A stretch of 64,000 nt of DNA from Sporomusa termitida. GTDB lineage: Bacteria > Bacillota > Negativicutes > Sporomusales > Sporomusaceae. Under the pieces are notes generated by a model. It was not told where the DNA came from and searched no databases. It saw nothing but the letters and a program-made list of their open reading frames with translations. Position 1 is the stretch's first letter. Each line of letters opens with the position of its first letter. Made by a program: the position numbers and the translations under genes. Below are positions 7,922-19,100 of the stretch, one piece after another. Location: assembly GCF_007641255.1 (NCBI RefSeq), contig NZ_CP036259.1:3164501-3228500 (forward strand), in the 5' to 3' direction.

Positions 7922-10507
7922 GTGAAGAATACCAAAATAAGTATTGTCGTCTCTGGCGATATATGTGTAAATGTACATCAGTGGCAAACAAAACATCAGG
8001 GTCCGCAGGGGTTAAACTGGCAGCATTTCCCCCAGCTGCATCAGGACATCAAAGGCGGCACAGCGTTATTACTGGCCAAGCTTGTTGCTTTGTCGACAGG
8101 GGCGGCCATTCATTCCCCCGAACTGCAGGCTGAAGATAAAAACCTGCCGCCGGAGATTCTCCGCTCCACGCTGGAGCTGGGTCTCTTTCCCGTACAGCCG
8201 CAGGCAGATCAGCCTGACAGCGTCTACCGCATAACCCGTTTTCTTGGCTTTACCGGGCCTGCTGCCGGCCCTCCCGCCTTGCTGCCAATTACCGGTGATG
8301 ATGTTCAGGCCCGACTGGTGATATTAGATGACAACAATGACGGCTTTAACGCCCGGGAAGAATACTGGCCGCTGGCCCTGAAGACGCCCGGCACATCGCC
8401 TGTTGTTATTTATAAAACCAACAACCCCGCCAGTTCCAGTCCAATTTGGCAGCAGATAGAAAAAACCCACCTGCAAAATACCATTGTCGTTATTTACGGC
8501 GACGATTTGCGGGCCAAAGGCGTTAATATCAGTCAAGGCCTCTCCTGGGAAAAAACAGCGCTGGAGTTTGTCTGGCAAATCAATAATAACCCCACCCTTG
8601 CCTATCTGGCCAACGCCCGCCACCTCATCGTCCCCCTGGGCCTGGAAGGCGCTGTCTATTATCGCAATGACGGCCTGGCTGCTGAATCGCGCTTGTTTTT
8701 CATGACCAATGAGTTTGAGGGCAGTTTCATTAAAGAGTCCCAGGGCAAAATGTACGGCCTCTCGTCCTGTTTTGTTGCCGGTCTTGCCCATAGTATTGCC
8801 GCCGGTATCCTGATTCAGGAGGATCTGACTAAATCAATCGAAGAAGGAATCCGCGAGGGAATTGTTGCGGCCCAGAAATACTATAACCTCGGTTTTGGCG
8901 CCAGCCTTCCGGAAACCGCCTTTCCTGATCCCTGTATATTTATCGAAAGCGAAAATGATTTTATCTATAAAGAACAAATTCAGGATGTTCCCATTCGCAA
9001 TTCCAACAACCCCAAATGCCGGGCCTGCTGGTATATTATTAAAGACAAAAGCTCTAGCGGCCTGTCGGAGATTGCCTATGATATTGTAAAAAACGGCGAA
9101 AAGAGCGCCCTGAAATTTATCCCTATCGCCAGATTCGGCAACTTAATCACAGTGGACAGAACAGAAATTGAGGGTTACCGCAGCATTAAAAACCTTATCC
9201 TGGAGTACATCTCCGCCAAAAATATCACCCGGCCGCTCTCCATCGCCGTGTTTGGCACCCCGGGCTCCGGCAAATCGTTTGGTGTTACCGAAGTAGCCGC
9301 CACCATTGCCCCCGGCTTAATTCAAAAACTAAACTTTAATCTGTCCCAGCTGCAAAGCCTGGCAGACCTTATCGCCGCCTTTCACAAGGTACGGGACCTT
9401 GTCCTGGAAGGCAAACTCCCGCTGGTCTTTTTTGACGAGTTTGATTCAGCGTTCAATGGCAGCCTGGGCTGGCTGAAGTACTTTCTGGCCCCGATGCAGG
9501 ACGGAGTATTCCGGGAAGGAGATTCGCTGCATCCACTCGGCAAAGCCATTTTCGTATTTGCCGGCGGCACCAGCAGTACCTTTACTGAGTTTTGCGGCGA
9601 AACACTACAGGATGAAGCAGAATACAAACAGTTCTTCAGGCATTTCCAAAGTGCCAAAGGGCCGGATTTTGTGAGCCGCCTGCGCGGTTATGTCAATATT
9701 CTGGGACCCAATCAGACCGATGAACAGGGGGACCATTTATTTGTGATTCGCCGGGCTATGCTGCTGCGTTCCCTGTTAGAACGCAAAACACCGCATTTGC
9801 TTAATGAACACCGGCAGGCGCAGATTGACGACGGCGTGTTGCGGGCCCTCCTGAAGGCACCAAGATATAAGCATGAGTCAAGGTCAATGGAAGCAATACT
9901 GGAAATGAGCCGGCTGTCCACAGCCAAAAAATGGGAACAGTCCCATCTGCCGCCGAAAGAGCAGTTGAAACTGCACGTAGATGAAGAACAATTTGCCCGG
10001 CACCTGATGCATGATGCCTTCTTTAGCGAAAAGATTGAACAGCTGGCGATGAACCTCCATCAAAAATCAGGTTATCTGCGGGAAGAGAATGACAATCCGG
10101 CAGCCAGTTGCCGGTGTCCCTGGGCTGACCTCAGGGAAGAGCATAAGGCTTCCGCCCGCAGCCTGGCCAAACACATTCCCAACGCCTTGCGCAAAATTAA
10201 CTATGATGTTGTTTCTGTTAATGAAAAGCCGGCGCCCATCGAATTCTCCGCCAAGGAGCTGCGGATTTTAGCGGAATATGATCATAAACGCTGGTCACTG
10301 GAAAAAAAAGAAGCCGGCTGGAAGCACGGCCGGCTGTATAACGAACAAAAAAAGCTCCATCCATTATTGATTCCCTGGGATATTCTGACCGCGGAAGTAC
10401 AAACCAAAATCATGGAGAATATTAAACACTGGCCGGAAATTCTGGCCGACGCCAGCTTCACGATTGAGCGCCTGAAGTCGCTGTGTTATTGCGAGACGCA
10501 GATCTGA
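7922..10507 (+). CDS. Degenerate PfkB-like / AAA+ ATPase / RyR-domain protein
   Basis: An 861-residue protein with three parts. Residues 1-340 look like a ribokinase/PfkB fold (IVVSGDICVNV at the start; VPLGLEGAVYY), but the usual GAGD motif reads YGLSSCFVAGL (278-288), so the catalytic Asp is missing. Residues 420-640 are an AAA+ ATPase: Walker A GTPGSGKS (445-452) and Walker B LVFFDEFD with Asp505 and Glu506. Residues 780-850 match the RyR domain (LAEYDHKRWSLEKKEAGW, then HPLLIPWDIL). GTG 7922 follows GGGGAGGT. RyR domains in bacteria have been linked to nucleotide-signalling and conflict systems. It stands alone, convergent with its neighbour two bases away. Function unknown. Confidence 0.8.
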   Translation: MKNTKISIVVSGDICVNVHQWQTKHQGPQGLNWQHFPQLHQDIKGGTALLLAKLVALSTGAAIHSPELQAEDKNLPPEILRSTLELGLFPVQPQADQPDSVYRITRFLGFTGPAAGPPALLPITGDDVQARLVILDDNNDGFNAREEYWPLALKTPGTSPVVIYKTNNPASSSPIWQQIEKTHLQNTIVVIYGDDLRAKGVNISQGLSWEKTALEFVWQINNNPTLAYLANARHLIVPLGLEGAVYYRNDGLAAESRLFFMTNEFEGSFIKESQGKMYGLSSCFVAGLAHSIAAGILIQEDLTKSIEEGIREGIVAAQKYYNLGFGASLPETAFPDPCIFIESENDFIYKEQIQDVPIRNSNNPKCRACWYIIKDKSSSGLSEIAYDIVKNGEKSALKFIPIARFGNLITVDRTEIEGYRSIKNLILEYISAKNITRPLSIAVFGTPGSGKSFGVTEVAATIAPGLIQKLNFNLSQLQSLADLIAAFHKVRDLVLEGKLPLVFFDEFDSAFNGSLGWLKYFLAPMQDGVFREGDSLHPLGKAIFVFAGGTSSTFTEFCGETLQDEAEYKQFFRHFQSAKGPDFVSRLRGYVNILGPNQTDEQGDHLFVIRRAMLLRSLLERKTPHLLNEHRQAQIDDGVLRALLKAPRYKHESRSMEAILEMSRLSTAKKWEQSHLPPKEQLKLHVDEEQFARHLMHDAFFSEKIEQLAMNLHQKSGYLREENDNPAASCRCPWADLREEHKASARSLAKHIPNALRKINYDVVSVNEKPAPIEFSAKELRILAEYDHKRWSLEKKEAGWKHGRLYNEQKKLHPLLIPWDILTAEVQTKIMENIKHWPEILADASFTIERLKSLCYCETQI

Positions 10508-10509
10508 TC

Positions 10510-11271
10510 CTAAGCTAAGCCGACAGGACAATTCTTTAAACAGTTGAAGCACATATACTGGTTCCCTAAATAGGCGGCCTGCCTCAGCCGGGCATAATGT
10601 TCATCCACAAGCATTGCCTGTTGCTCTGCCGGTGATTTTCCCAAACGCTGCAGTTGAAACGTAATATCTGCCCCCAGGCCATAGGGCTGTGAATGGCTCA
10701 GACATTTCATAACATCGGTGCGGCCTTCCTCAGCCAAGGCTCCGGCCGGGCAGTTTTCCACACACAGATTGCAGTGAATGCAAAAGTCCTCATCACACCG
10801 GGCCGAGGGCCGTAAATCAAGATTGGTGATAATACTGGTAAAAATAACACGGGTGCCAAACCGGGGATGAATAACCAGATTATGCCGGCCGATTTTTCCC
10901 AGGCCGGCAGCAACTGCTGCATGGCGCTGGGAAAAATCGGCGATTGCCCGGCGGTCATTATGCATTTCAAAAGGATAAGAGATCGATATGGTAGCAACCT
11001 TGGCCTGGTATTTGTTCTCCAGCTGCCGTGCAATACGGTAGCTGGCCGTATGGGCAAAGGAGCCTAAATCCAGATACCCGTTTTGGGCTGCGCTCATACT
11101 GGGGCTTTCACAACTTGTCAGCGGTTTAAAGGCCAGCACAATGACCGATTTCGCATCAGGCAGAAACTTGGTAATGGCATATGACTTGGGGCTTTGATAG
11201 TCAGCAGCACAGGCAACACCAACATCATCCACCCCTAACTCCAGAATATAATCTCTAATTTGTTGTTCCAA
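10510..11271 (-). CDS. QueG-like double [4Fe-4S] protein
   Basis: A 253-residue protein resembling epoxyqueuosine reductase and its relatives. It has two ferredoxin-type Cys groups: CIHCNLCVENCP and, at the C-terminus, CFNCLKNCP. The central GLGKIGRHNLVIHPRFG is the family's cofactor-binding region. It is much shorter than true QueG and lacks the C-terminal repeats, so I read it as a paralogue rather than the tRNA enzyme. TTG 11271 is preceded by GGAGTGGTGAGA. A GTGTACATACAC dyad upstream, shared with the marR gene, suggests MarR control. Confidence 0.7.
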   Translation of the reverse strand: MEQQIRDYILELGVDDVGVACAADYQSPKSYAITKFLPDAKSVIVLAFKPLTSCESPSMSAAQNGYLDLGSFAHTASYRIARQLENKYQAKVATISISYPFEMHNDRRAIADFSQRHAAVAAGLGKIGRHNLVIHPRFGTRVIFTSIITNLDLRPSARCDEDFCIHCNLCVENCPAGALAEEGRTDVMKCLSHSQPYGLGADITFQLQRLGKSPAEQQAMLVDEHYARLRQAAYLGNQYMCFNCLKNCPVGLA

Positions 11272-11295
11272 TTCTCACCACTCCTTTTGTTTTAC

Positions 11296-11307
11296 GTGTA
11301 CATACAC
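11296..11307. promoter_or_regulatory. Candidate MarR operator 1
   Basis: GTGTACATACAC, a near-palindrome between the marR-type gene and the QueG-like gene, 25 bases before the latter's start. A closely similar 12-mer lies upstream of the marR-type gene itself. Confidence 0.4.
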
Positions 11308-11324
11308 TCAATTTCAAAAAAAAA

Positions 11325-11768
11325 TTACGGCAGCAGTGCCTCCAGTTTGGCAATCAGGTGATTAAACTGCTCAACCTCCGGCTCGCCCAGATATTGCCGC
11401 AAGGCTGCCTGGGCCTCGTCCCACAGGCCTGTCGCAATATTCACCGCCGATTTTCCCGCGGCGGTAAGGCTGATGTGCCGGGAGCGCGGGTCTGTGCCGG
11501 TATTCACGGTAATAAGACCAGCCTCAGTAAGCGGCTTCAGATTGCGGTTTAGCGTAGTCCGGTCAATACGCATAATTTTGGCAAGTTCACTGATTGTAAC
11601 AGGCTCCACATGCTCAAGATACCGCAATAATGAATATTGTGTAACCTTAAGTCCGCTTGGCCCTAGAATCTGCTCATAAAACTCGGTTACCGCCCGGGAA
11701 GCCCGCCGTATATTAAGACACAGGCAGGGACTGGGGGTTTTAGGATAATAGCCTGTAACAGATTCCAT
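11325..11768 (-). CDS. MarR-family transcriptional regulator
   Basis: A 147-residue winged-helix protein. The recognition region VTISELAKIMRIDRTTLNRN is followed by the wing TGTDPRSRHISLT, both standard for MarR. The ATG at 11768 is preferred; the longer frame to 11861 has no start signal and would run through a probable operator. It is followed within 54 bases by the QueG-like gene, which it probably co-regulates. Confidence 0.85.
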   Translation of the reverse strand: MESVTGYYPKTPSPCLCLNIRRASRAVTEFYEQILGPSGLKVTQYSLLRYLEHVEPVTISELAKIMRIDRTTLNRNLKPLTEAGLITVNTGTDPRSRHISLTAAGKSAVNIATGLWDEAQAALRQYLGEPEVEQFNHLIAKLEALLP

Positions 11769-11804
11769 TGCTCCAGCACCTTTCAAAGATATTTGCAAAA
11801 CAAA

Positions 11805-11816
11805 GTGTATATGCAC
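11805..11816. promoter_or_regulatory. Candidate MarR operator 2
   Basis: GTGTATATGCAC, 37 bases upstream of the marR-type start and closely similar to the 12-mer at 11296-11307. Paired sites before both genes suggest autoregulation. Confidence 0.4.
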
Positions 11817-12181
11817 ATATTTGTCTACTGCTATAATATAACCTAAATTACGGCCTGTCAATACTACAAAGGTAAAAAAAGGGGTATCTCCGCAGGTAAT
11901 TCCAGCCTATTGCTAAATACCTAAGTTTCGTTAACCGTTAACAAAACGCAGAGCTTTTACAGGTCTGCGCCGGATAAGTAAAAAATACCTTAGCCTATAA
12001 GACTTCAGCTTAGGCCTTACCCATTCCTGAACAGGTGCCGGTGGGTTCGCCAGGGTTGGCCCTGACCTGCGGCGGGCTGTATATTTTGATCAGATACCCC
12101 GGAACGGCAGGATTTGGCCTGGCCATCATTGAACAGGTTACAGGAGAAGCAGCAATAACAAAGTTATAAGGGAGAGCGATT
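11817..12181. other. Intergenic region before rocD with a short ORF
   Basis: No recognisable gene. GTTAACCGTTAAC repeats a GTTAAC half-site near 11933-11945. An open frame on the plus strand from GTG 12035 to TAA 12169 (44 residues, with SPGLALTCGGLYILIRYPG) ends 12 bases before rocD; it has no ribosome site and matches nothing I know. It may be a leader peptide or a gene remnant. Confidence 0.4.
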
Positions 12182-13387
12182 ATGGTTATTTCCGATGAAA
12201 TTATGCGCAGGACCGATTTGCTGGGAGCCCATAACTATCATCCCCTGGCAATAGTAATAGCCCAGGCAGCAGGGGTATGGGTGGAGGATCCCGAAGGCAA
12301 CCGCTATATGGATATGCTTAGTTCCTACTCGGCCCTCAATCACGGTCACAGGCACCCGAAGATTATCAGCGCGTTAAAAGATCAGGCCGATAAAGTAACC
12401 TTAACCTCCAGAGCTTTTTATAATGATCAGTTATATCAGTTTTTTGAGCAGCTGGCCAGGCTCACCGGCAAGGATATGTTCCTGCCCATGAATACCGGCG
12501 CGGAAGCGGTGGAAACGGCAATAAAGGCGGTACGGCGCTGGGCTTATCGCCATAAAGGCGTGCCGGAGAATCAGGCCGAAATCATCGTCTGCACCGGGAA
12601 CTTTCATGGCCGCACAATGACGATTACCTCCTTTTCCTCCGAACCTGAATACCAGGCCGGCTTTGGCCCCTTTACGCCCGGTTTTGTCCTGATTCCGTAT
12701 GGTGATTTGGCCGCACTGGCGAAAGCGATAACTGCCAACACAGCCGCCTTCCTGCTGGAACCGATTCAGGGCGAGGCCGGCATTGTACTCCCCCCTGACG
12801 GCTTTCTCCGGCAGGCCTGCCAACTGTGTAAGAATAATAATGTCTTGTTTGTCGCTGATGAGATTCAGACCGGTTTGGGCCGGACGGGAAAACTGTTTGC
12901 CTGTGACTGGGAGGATGTCAGCCCCGATATGTACATACTGGGTAAGGCGTTAGGCGGCGGGGTGCTTCCCATTTCCGTCGTCGCCGCCGATAAAAGCATT
13001 CTGGGGTTATTTAACCCGGGCTCCCATGGTTCTACCTTTGGCGGCAATCCCCTGGCCTGTGCAGTGGCAATAGCCGCCCTGGAGGTGCTGGCCGAAGAAA
13101 ACCTGGTGGAAAACTCGCTTACCCTCGGCCAGTATTTTCTTGACAAACTCCGGCAGCTCTCCAATCCGGTCATCCGCGAGGTGCGCGGCCGGGGTCTGTT
13201 TATCGGCCTGGAACTGACAGTACCGGCCCGGCCCTATTGCGAGCAACTAAAAAACAAGGGCTTGCTGTGTAAAGAAACCCATAAAAATATTATCCGCTTT
13301 GCCCCGGCCCTGACAATTACCAGGGAAGAAATAGACTGGGCCTATACCCAAATACAGCAATGTTTTGCCGAGTCTGCCAGTAAATAG
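12182..13387 (+). CDS. rocD: Ornithine aminotransferase RocD
   Basis: A 401-residue class-III PLP aminotransferase of normal length. Visible motifs are [12 protein letters not shown] (phosphate contact), [18 protein letters not shown] (Asp contacts the pyridine nitrogen) and [11 protein letters not shown] with the Schiff-base lysine. The whole resembles ornithine-oxoacid transaminase, converting ornithine and 2-oxoglutarate to glutamate semialdehyde and glutamate. AAGGGAGAG precedes the ATG. Single gene followed by a strong terminator. No sigma-54 promoter, as known for rocD in Bacillus, was found upstream. Confidence 0.85.
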   Translation: MVISDEIMRRTDLLGAHNYHPLAIVIAQAAGVWVEDPEGNRYMDMLSSYSALNHGHRHPKIISALKDQADKVTLTSRAFYNDQLYQFFEQLARLTGKDMFLPMNTGAEAVETAIKAVRRWAYRHKGVPENQAEIIVCTGNFHGRTMTITSFSSEPEYQAGFGPFTPGFVLIPYGDLAALAKAITANTAAFLLEPIQGEAGIVLPPDGFLRQACQLCKNNNVLFVADEIQTGLGRTGKLFACDWEDVSPDMYILGKALGGGVLPISVVAADKSILGLFNPGSHGSTFGGNPLACAVAIAALEVLAEENLVENSLTLGQYFLDKLRQLSNPVIREVRGRGLFIGLELTVPARPYCEQLKNKGLLCKETHKNIIRFAPALTITREEIDWAYTQIQQCFAESASK

Positions 13388-13394
13388 CAAGCTG

Positions 13395-13446
13395 AAAAAT
13401 CGCCTGCTTTCGGCCATTAAACCGAAGGACAGGCGATTTTTTCATT
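13395..13446 (+). terminator. Terminator of rocD
   Basis: AAAAATCGCCTG pairs with CAGGCGATTTTTT, with an inner CTTTCGG/CCGAAGG pairing, ending in a T-run. It begins seven bases past the rocD stop. Confidence 0.9.
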
Positions 13447-13448
13447 CG

Positions 13449-13520
13449 GAAAAACTGAGCTGTAGTACAAATTATTATCGGCCTTCCAATGCTTCGCTAC
13501 TAACACCTGCTCAGTTTTTC
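13449..13520. repeat. Perfect 12-base inverted repeat with 48-base spacer
   Basis: GAAAAACTGAGC (13449-13460) and GCTCAGTTTTTC (13509-13520) are exact reverse complements. They sit between rocD and the collagen-like gene. Downstream at 13589-13610 an AT-rich near-palindrome (ATCATAATATATATTATATGAT read as two halves) may be part of the next promoter region. Confidence 0.6.
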
Positions 13521-13617
13521 TGCAAGCTGTATTGGTCAATATATCTACCAAATTATCCTGCATAACATATCGCATTATGTACTTACTCATCATAATATAT
13601 ATTATATGATAGAGATT

Positions 13618-15553
<1,936 letters not shown>

Positions 15554-15574
15554 AAAAACAACCCGGCACAGGGG

Positions 15575-15606
15575 AAAAACACGGTCATTAGTTGACCGTG
15601 TTTTTT
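15575..15606 (+). terminator. Terminator of the collagen-like gene
   Basis: AAAACACGGTCA and TGACCGTGTTTTTT form a hairpin with a five-base loop and a T-run, 22 bases past the stop. The opposite strand also ends in T residues, so it may serve the sensor kinase gene too. Confidence 0.85.
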
Positions 15607-15730
15607 ATGTCCTACTGCTATTTTCCAGGGCTGAATCCACAGGTGCGGAAGCCTGGACCTCAGGGATCAATATCCTGCCAAATCACCTCAGCTGACCACC
15701 ATGTACCAATAAATCGCTGCATTCGGCGCT

Positions 15731-17452
15731 TTAAGGAGTTGTCATTTCACACCCCATAGAATAAATGCCTACTTCCGGGCCGGACTTGGGTAAACGGCAG
15801 CATTCTTCCTTGACATTTGGGAAAAACATAATGAAAGTTGTCCCTTTATCGACCTCTGATTCCACCTTAATCGTCCCGGCATGCCCTTCAATGATATTTC
15901 GGCACACTGCCAAACCTAATCCGGTTCCATTCTGCTTTGAGGTATAAAACGGCTCAAAAATTTTGTTTAGTAATTCAGGTTGAATACCGGTACCTGTGTC
16001 CTGGATTATAAGATTTATACCACTCATAGTTTTTTCAGTGGAAATCCTGAGGATACCGCGGGGGCTCATGGCATCAATCCCGTTGCGGGCCAGGTTAAGA
16101 ACAAGTTGCCGTATTTCTCTTGGATTGAGACGTAATGCTTCAGCCTTTTCGCACAGATTATACTCCAGCTCAATACCGTTTTTTAGTGCATCAGATAAAA
16201 TAAGGGGGTACAGCGAGCGTAGTACCTCATTAATATCAAGGGGCGTTTTATCAATCAACCGATTCCTGGTAAGCGACAAAAAGTCTTCAATAATTCCATT
16301 CATCCGGTCTAGTTCTTCTAAGATAATCCCATAATATTCCTGCTGGTCCTCCCGGCATTTCCTTTGTAATAATTCCACAAAACCTCTTATTGCACAGGCC
16401 GGATTCCGTAACTCATGAGCCATAGAGGCTGCCGTCTCACCAATTGCATTAAGACTCTCCAGCCTTGCCATTTCCTGCTTGGTCTTCTCAGCTTCGGATA
16501 TATCATGATAAATTGCAATCGCACCGTTAACCCGGCCGGTATCGGCATTGATGATAGGTATCCCGTTTAATATCCAGTCGTAGCCAAGCTGTCTTAGGTA
16601 TTCATTCCTAATCTCCTGTCCGTCCATTACCCGGGCAATAAAGCTTTTCTTGTATTCAATACCCAACTGACTGGATAATGCCTGAATGGATTCTCCAATT
16701 AACACTTCCCGGCTGTATGTGAAATATCTGTTATATAAATCCTGCATTGCTTTGTTCAAATTTGCGATACAACCGTTATCATCCAGTTCAATAATTGGCA
16801 ACGGGCAAAGATCTATTAGGCAGGCAAGCTTTGAGCTTGCCTGCCGGTCTATCGCTTCCCTGCCTTCGGCCTCAGCATCACTGGTTAGACAGGATAACCG
16901 GCTGCTTTCAATTGTAAATTTGTAAAAAACCAAATATAGCAACGACATTAATAAAACCCAGACACCAAACACCAAAGTTAATAGCGTTGTTGTGTACTGA
17001 CCAATCTCCTTATCCAGATAATCCAACATATAACCTGCCCGCATATGGCCGCTAAACTGGCCGTCAATATACAGCGGGTGGCTTATATATAGCACAGACT
17101 GTTCTTCCCAGCCTGCCGGTTTATCAAAAGAAATCCCAATGTCATACTCAGGGTTTTCCTTTGCTGTCTCTAATAAAAGCGGTTCATATAGGTTATTAAG
17201 AATAGCAGCCTTTTCTGCCTGATTAATTGCTAGTCCGTTAACCCTGCTAATGTCTTTGGTCAGATCGTCAGCATTAAGCTTTCTTTCAAGGGTTGAGGCT
17301 AATTTTAATAAACCAATCTGCTTATTTGTAATAAGCACATTCTTTTTTTCAGCTATTAAATAACCGGCTATAGCTGCGGCGGCTATAGTAATTACAACAC
17401 TGACAATCAGATACGCCTTCCACATAATGTTCAAACGATGCAAACAAAACAT
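15731..17452 (-). CDS. Membrane sensor histidine kinase with PAS domain
   Basis: A 573-residue kinase. Transmembrane segments at about 12-34 and 154-178 enclose an extracellular sensor of some 120 residues. A PAS domain follows (about 208-320), then a HisKA domain with phospho-acceptor His346 in AHELRNP, and a HATPase domain with DTGTGI and GTGLGLAV. No response regulator gene lies beside it, as is common for the phosphorelay kinases that start sporulation; its neighbour is a spore-surface protein. The signal and partner are unknown. ATG 17452 follows AAGGAAGAGAGGG. Confidence 0.85.
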   Translation of the reverse strand: MFCLHRLNIMWKAYLIVSVVITIAAAAIAGYLIAEKKNVLITNKQIGLLKLASTLERKLNADDLTKDISRVNGLAINQAEKAAILNNLYEPLLLETAKENPEYDIGISFDKPAGWEEQSVLYISHPLYIDGQFSGHMRAGYMLDYLDKEIGQYTTTLLTLVFGVWVLLMSLLYLVFYKFTIESSRLSCLTSDAEAEGREAIDRQASSKLACLIDLCPLPIIELDDNGCIANLNKAMQDLYNRYFTYSREVLIGESIQALSSQLGIEYKKSFIARVMDGQEIRNEYLRQLGYDWILNGIPIINADTGRVNGAIAIYHDISEAEKTKQEMARLESLNAIGETAASMAHELRNPACAIRGFVELLQRKCREDQQEYYGIILEELDRMNGIIEDFLSLTRNRLIDKTPLDINEVLRSLYPLILSDALKNGIELEYNLCEKAEALRLNPREIRQLVLNLARNGIDAMSPRGILRISTEKTMSGINLIIQDTGTGIQPELLNKIFEPFYTSKQNGTGLGLAVCRNIIEGHAGTIKVESEVDKGTTFIMFFPNVKEECCRLPKSGPEVGIYSMGCEMTTP

Positions 17453-17791
17453 CCCTCTCTTCCTTTATAGTTTACATCTCCATTAAAGTTGATCTTCTCG
17501 AAATGACTTGCCAATTACCATTACCGCTTATTAAAATTAAGGTTGCTTACGCAAACATCTGCCCGGTAAGCTGTTTACCGGACCTCCACCAACTTAATAC
17601 TGTTTCCTGTCATTTTGCCGTATCGCCTAAAGAATACATCAAATACGTATCCCGACAAATCCCTAAAACCCTCATTATTTCAACATATAAACTTGTTCGT
17701 CATTATTATTTTAATTCCTTTATTTTCCAATGAGCAGAACATATTTTTTCTGACTCAAGAGTAACCGGGCCGTTGCGTCTATCCACTTTAT
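17453..17791. other. Gene-free stretch upstream of the kinase
   Basis: No coding sequence recognised. A small hairpin, CCGGTAA with TTACCGG, lies at 17563-17582. The rest is AT-rich and must hold the kinase promoter. Confidence 0.4.
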
Positions 17792-18079
17792 TTATTGGAT
17801 TTCTTCCATTGAATCAACCTGGAACATGCATGACCCAGCCTCGTTAAGAAGCTGCCGGAGCATTGCCTTGTCTATAGCTGCCGCTGGAGCTTGAATATCA
17901 ACGACGGCCTGACCGACATGCTGCGGAACTGATTTTGCCGCTTCAATATTCAGGCCGGCAAGTTCACTGACATAACTGCGGATATAAACGATTATTTCGT
18001 CTGCCGTCCGGTCAGTATTGCCGAATACAATCCGTAAACGGCCGGCCTGATTTTGAGGTAACCCTTTTGATTGACTCAT
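17792..18079 (-). CDS. Small protein of unknown function, ACT-like appearance
   Basis: A 95-residue protein. ATG 18079 is set by AGGAGGCTATGTG. The middle (LRIVFGNTDRTADEIIVYIR, then QHVGQAVVDIQAP) suggests an alternating beta-alpha-beta pattern like ACT or NIL domains, but I do not recognise a family. No membrane segment. It follows the exporter gene by 67 bases on the same strand and could be co-transcribed. Confidence 0.6.
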   Translation of the reverse strand: MSQSKGLPQNQAGRLRIVFGNTDRTADEIIVYIRSYVSELAGLNIEAAKSVPQHVGQAVVDIQAPAAAIDKAMLRQLLNEAGSCMFQVDSMEEIQ

Positions 18080-18146
18080 CACATAGCCTCCTAAAAAGCG
18101 CATTTTTATTTTTAATTATACCTGCACTGCCAGAAAGAATTTGGAC

Positions 18147-19013
18147 TCAAAGAGACGAGGCCCCTGCGTCTATGGACTTGTATACAACCGTACCGAGAAT
18201 AATCAGGCCGCCGAGAATTTCTCGTAGTGTTGGTATCTCTTGCAGTAACATAACCGCAAAAATGATGCCATATACCGGCTCAAGGCTGGAGATAATACCG
18301 GCAGTCTGGGTTTTAATCCTTTTCAGGCCACTAATAAACAGGGAATGAGAAACACCTGTAAAAACGACACCTAACAGCAGCAGCAAAAGTATATCATTAA
18401 CCTGCACCACCGGCTGCGGGCGGAGGAAGACAAACGGAAAGAGCAGGATGGCCGCCGCCGCTTGCTCATAGAAGGCAATGACCAAGCTTGAGTATTCAGC
18501 GGCAAAATTCCGGTTAAGCAGCGACAATACCGCATACGTGAAACCGGAGGTTATTCCCCAGACAACACCCTGGGTTACACTATTATTTAATTGAAATTCC
18601 GGGATCACCAGGATAACACCACCGAGTGTAAGTAAAGCAGCAATTATATCGGCAAGCCTGATTTTTTCTTTAAAAAAATATGGTTCCAGAAAGGTTACAA
18701 AAACAGGAAATGTGGAAAATGTAAGCAACCCGATAGCAACAGTGGCTACCTGAATCGATAGAAAAAAAGTCACCCAGTGGACTGCCAAAAGCATGCCCAT
18801 AACGGCCAGATAAACATAATGCCGCTGCTGGTTCAGCTTGATGTTTTGCCGGAGATAAACCAGCAGCAATATTAGAAATATACTGGCAAAAACCACCCTG
18901 CCAAAAACAATGAGGCCGGCCGGCAAAGTCACCAATTTCCCAAATAAGCCTGATAACCCAAATAAAAAAACTGCTACGTGAATCTGTAATAAGCCTGCGT
19001 TCTTTGCTTTCAT
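18147..19013 (-). CDS. EamA/DMT-family transporter
   Basis: A 288-residue integral membrane protein with about ten hydrophobic segments arranged as two repeated halves, the pattern of the drug/metabolite (EamA) family. It probably exports a small metabolite; the substrate is not visible. ATG 19013 is preferred, since GGAG lies six bases upstream; the TTG at 19025 overlaps that ribosome site. Confidence 0.8.
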   Translation of the reverse strand: MKAKNAGLLQIHVAVFLFGLSGLFGKLVTLPAGLIVFGRVVFASIFLILLLVYLRQNIKLNQQRHYVYLAVMGMLLAVHWVTFFLSIQVATVAIGLLTFSTFPVFVTFLEPYFFKEKIRLADIIAALLTLGGVILVIPEFQLNNSVTQGVVWGITSGFTYAVLSLLNRNFAAEYSSLVIAFYEQAAAAILLFPFVFLRPQPVVQVNDILLLLLLGVVFTGVSHSLFISGLKRIKTQTAGIISSLEPVYGIIFAVMLLQEIPTLREILGGLIILGTVVYKSIDAGASSL

Positions 19014-19100
19014 ATGGTACTCCAATCATCTTTCCCGGCGCCGGCAGCAAGCTGCTGCTGCCCTGTGCAGCTGAAGCCCCTGCCCGCGATGCTGTTAGCG

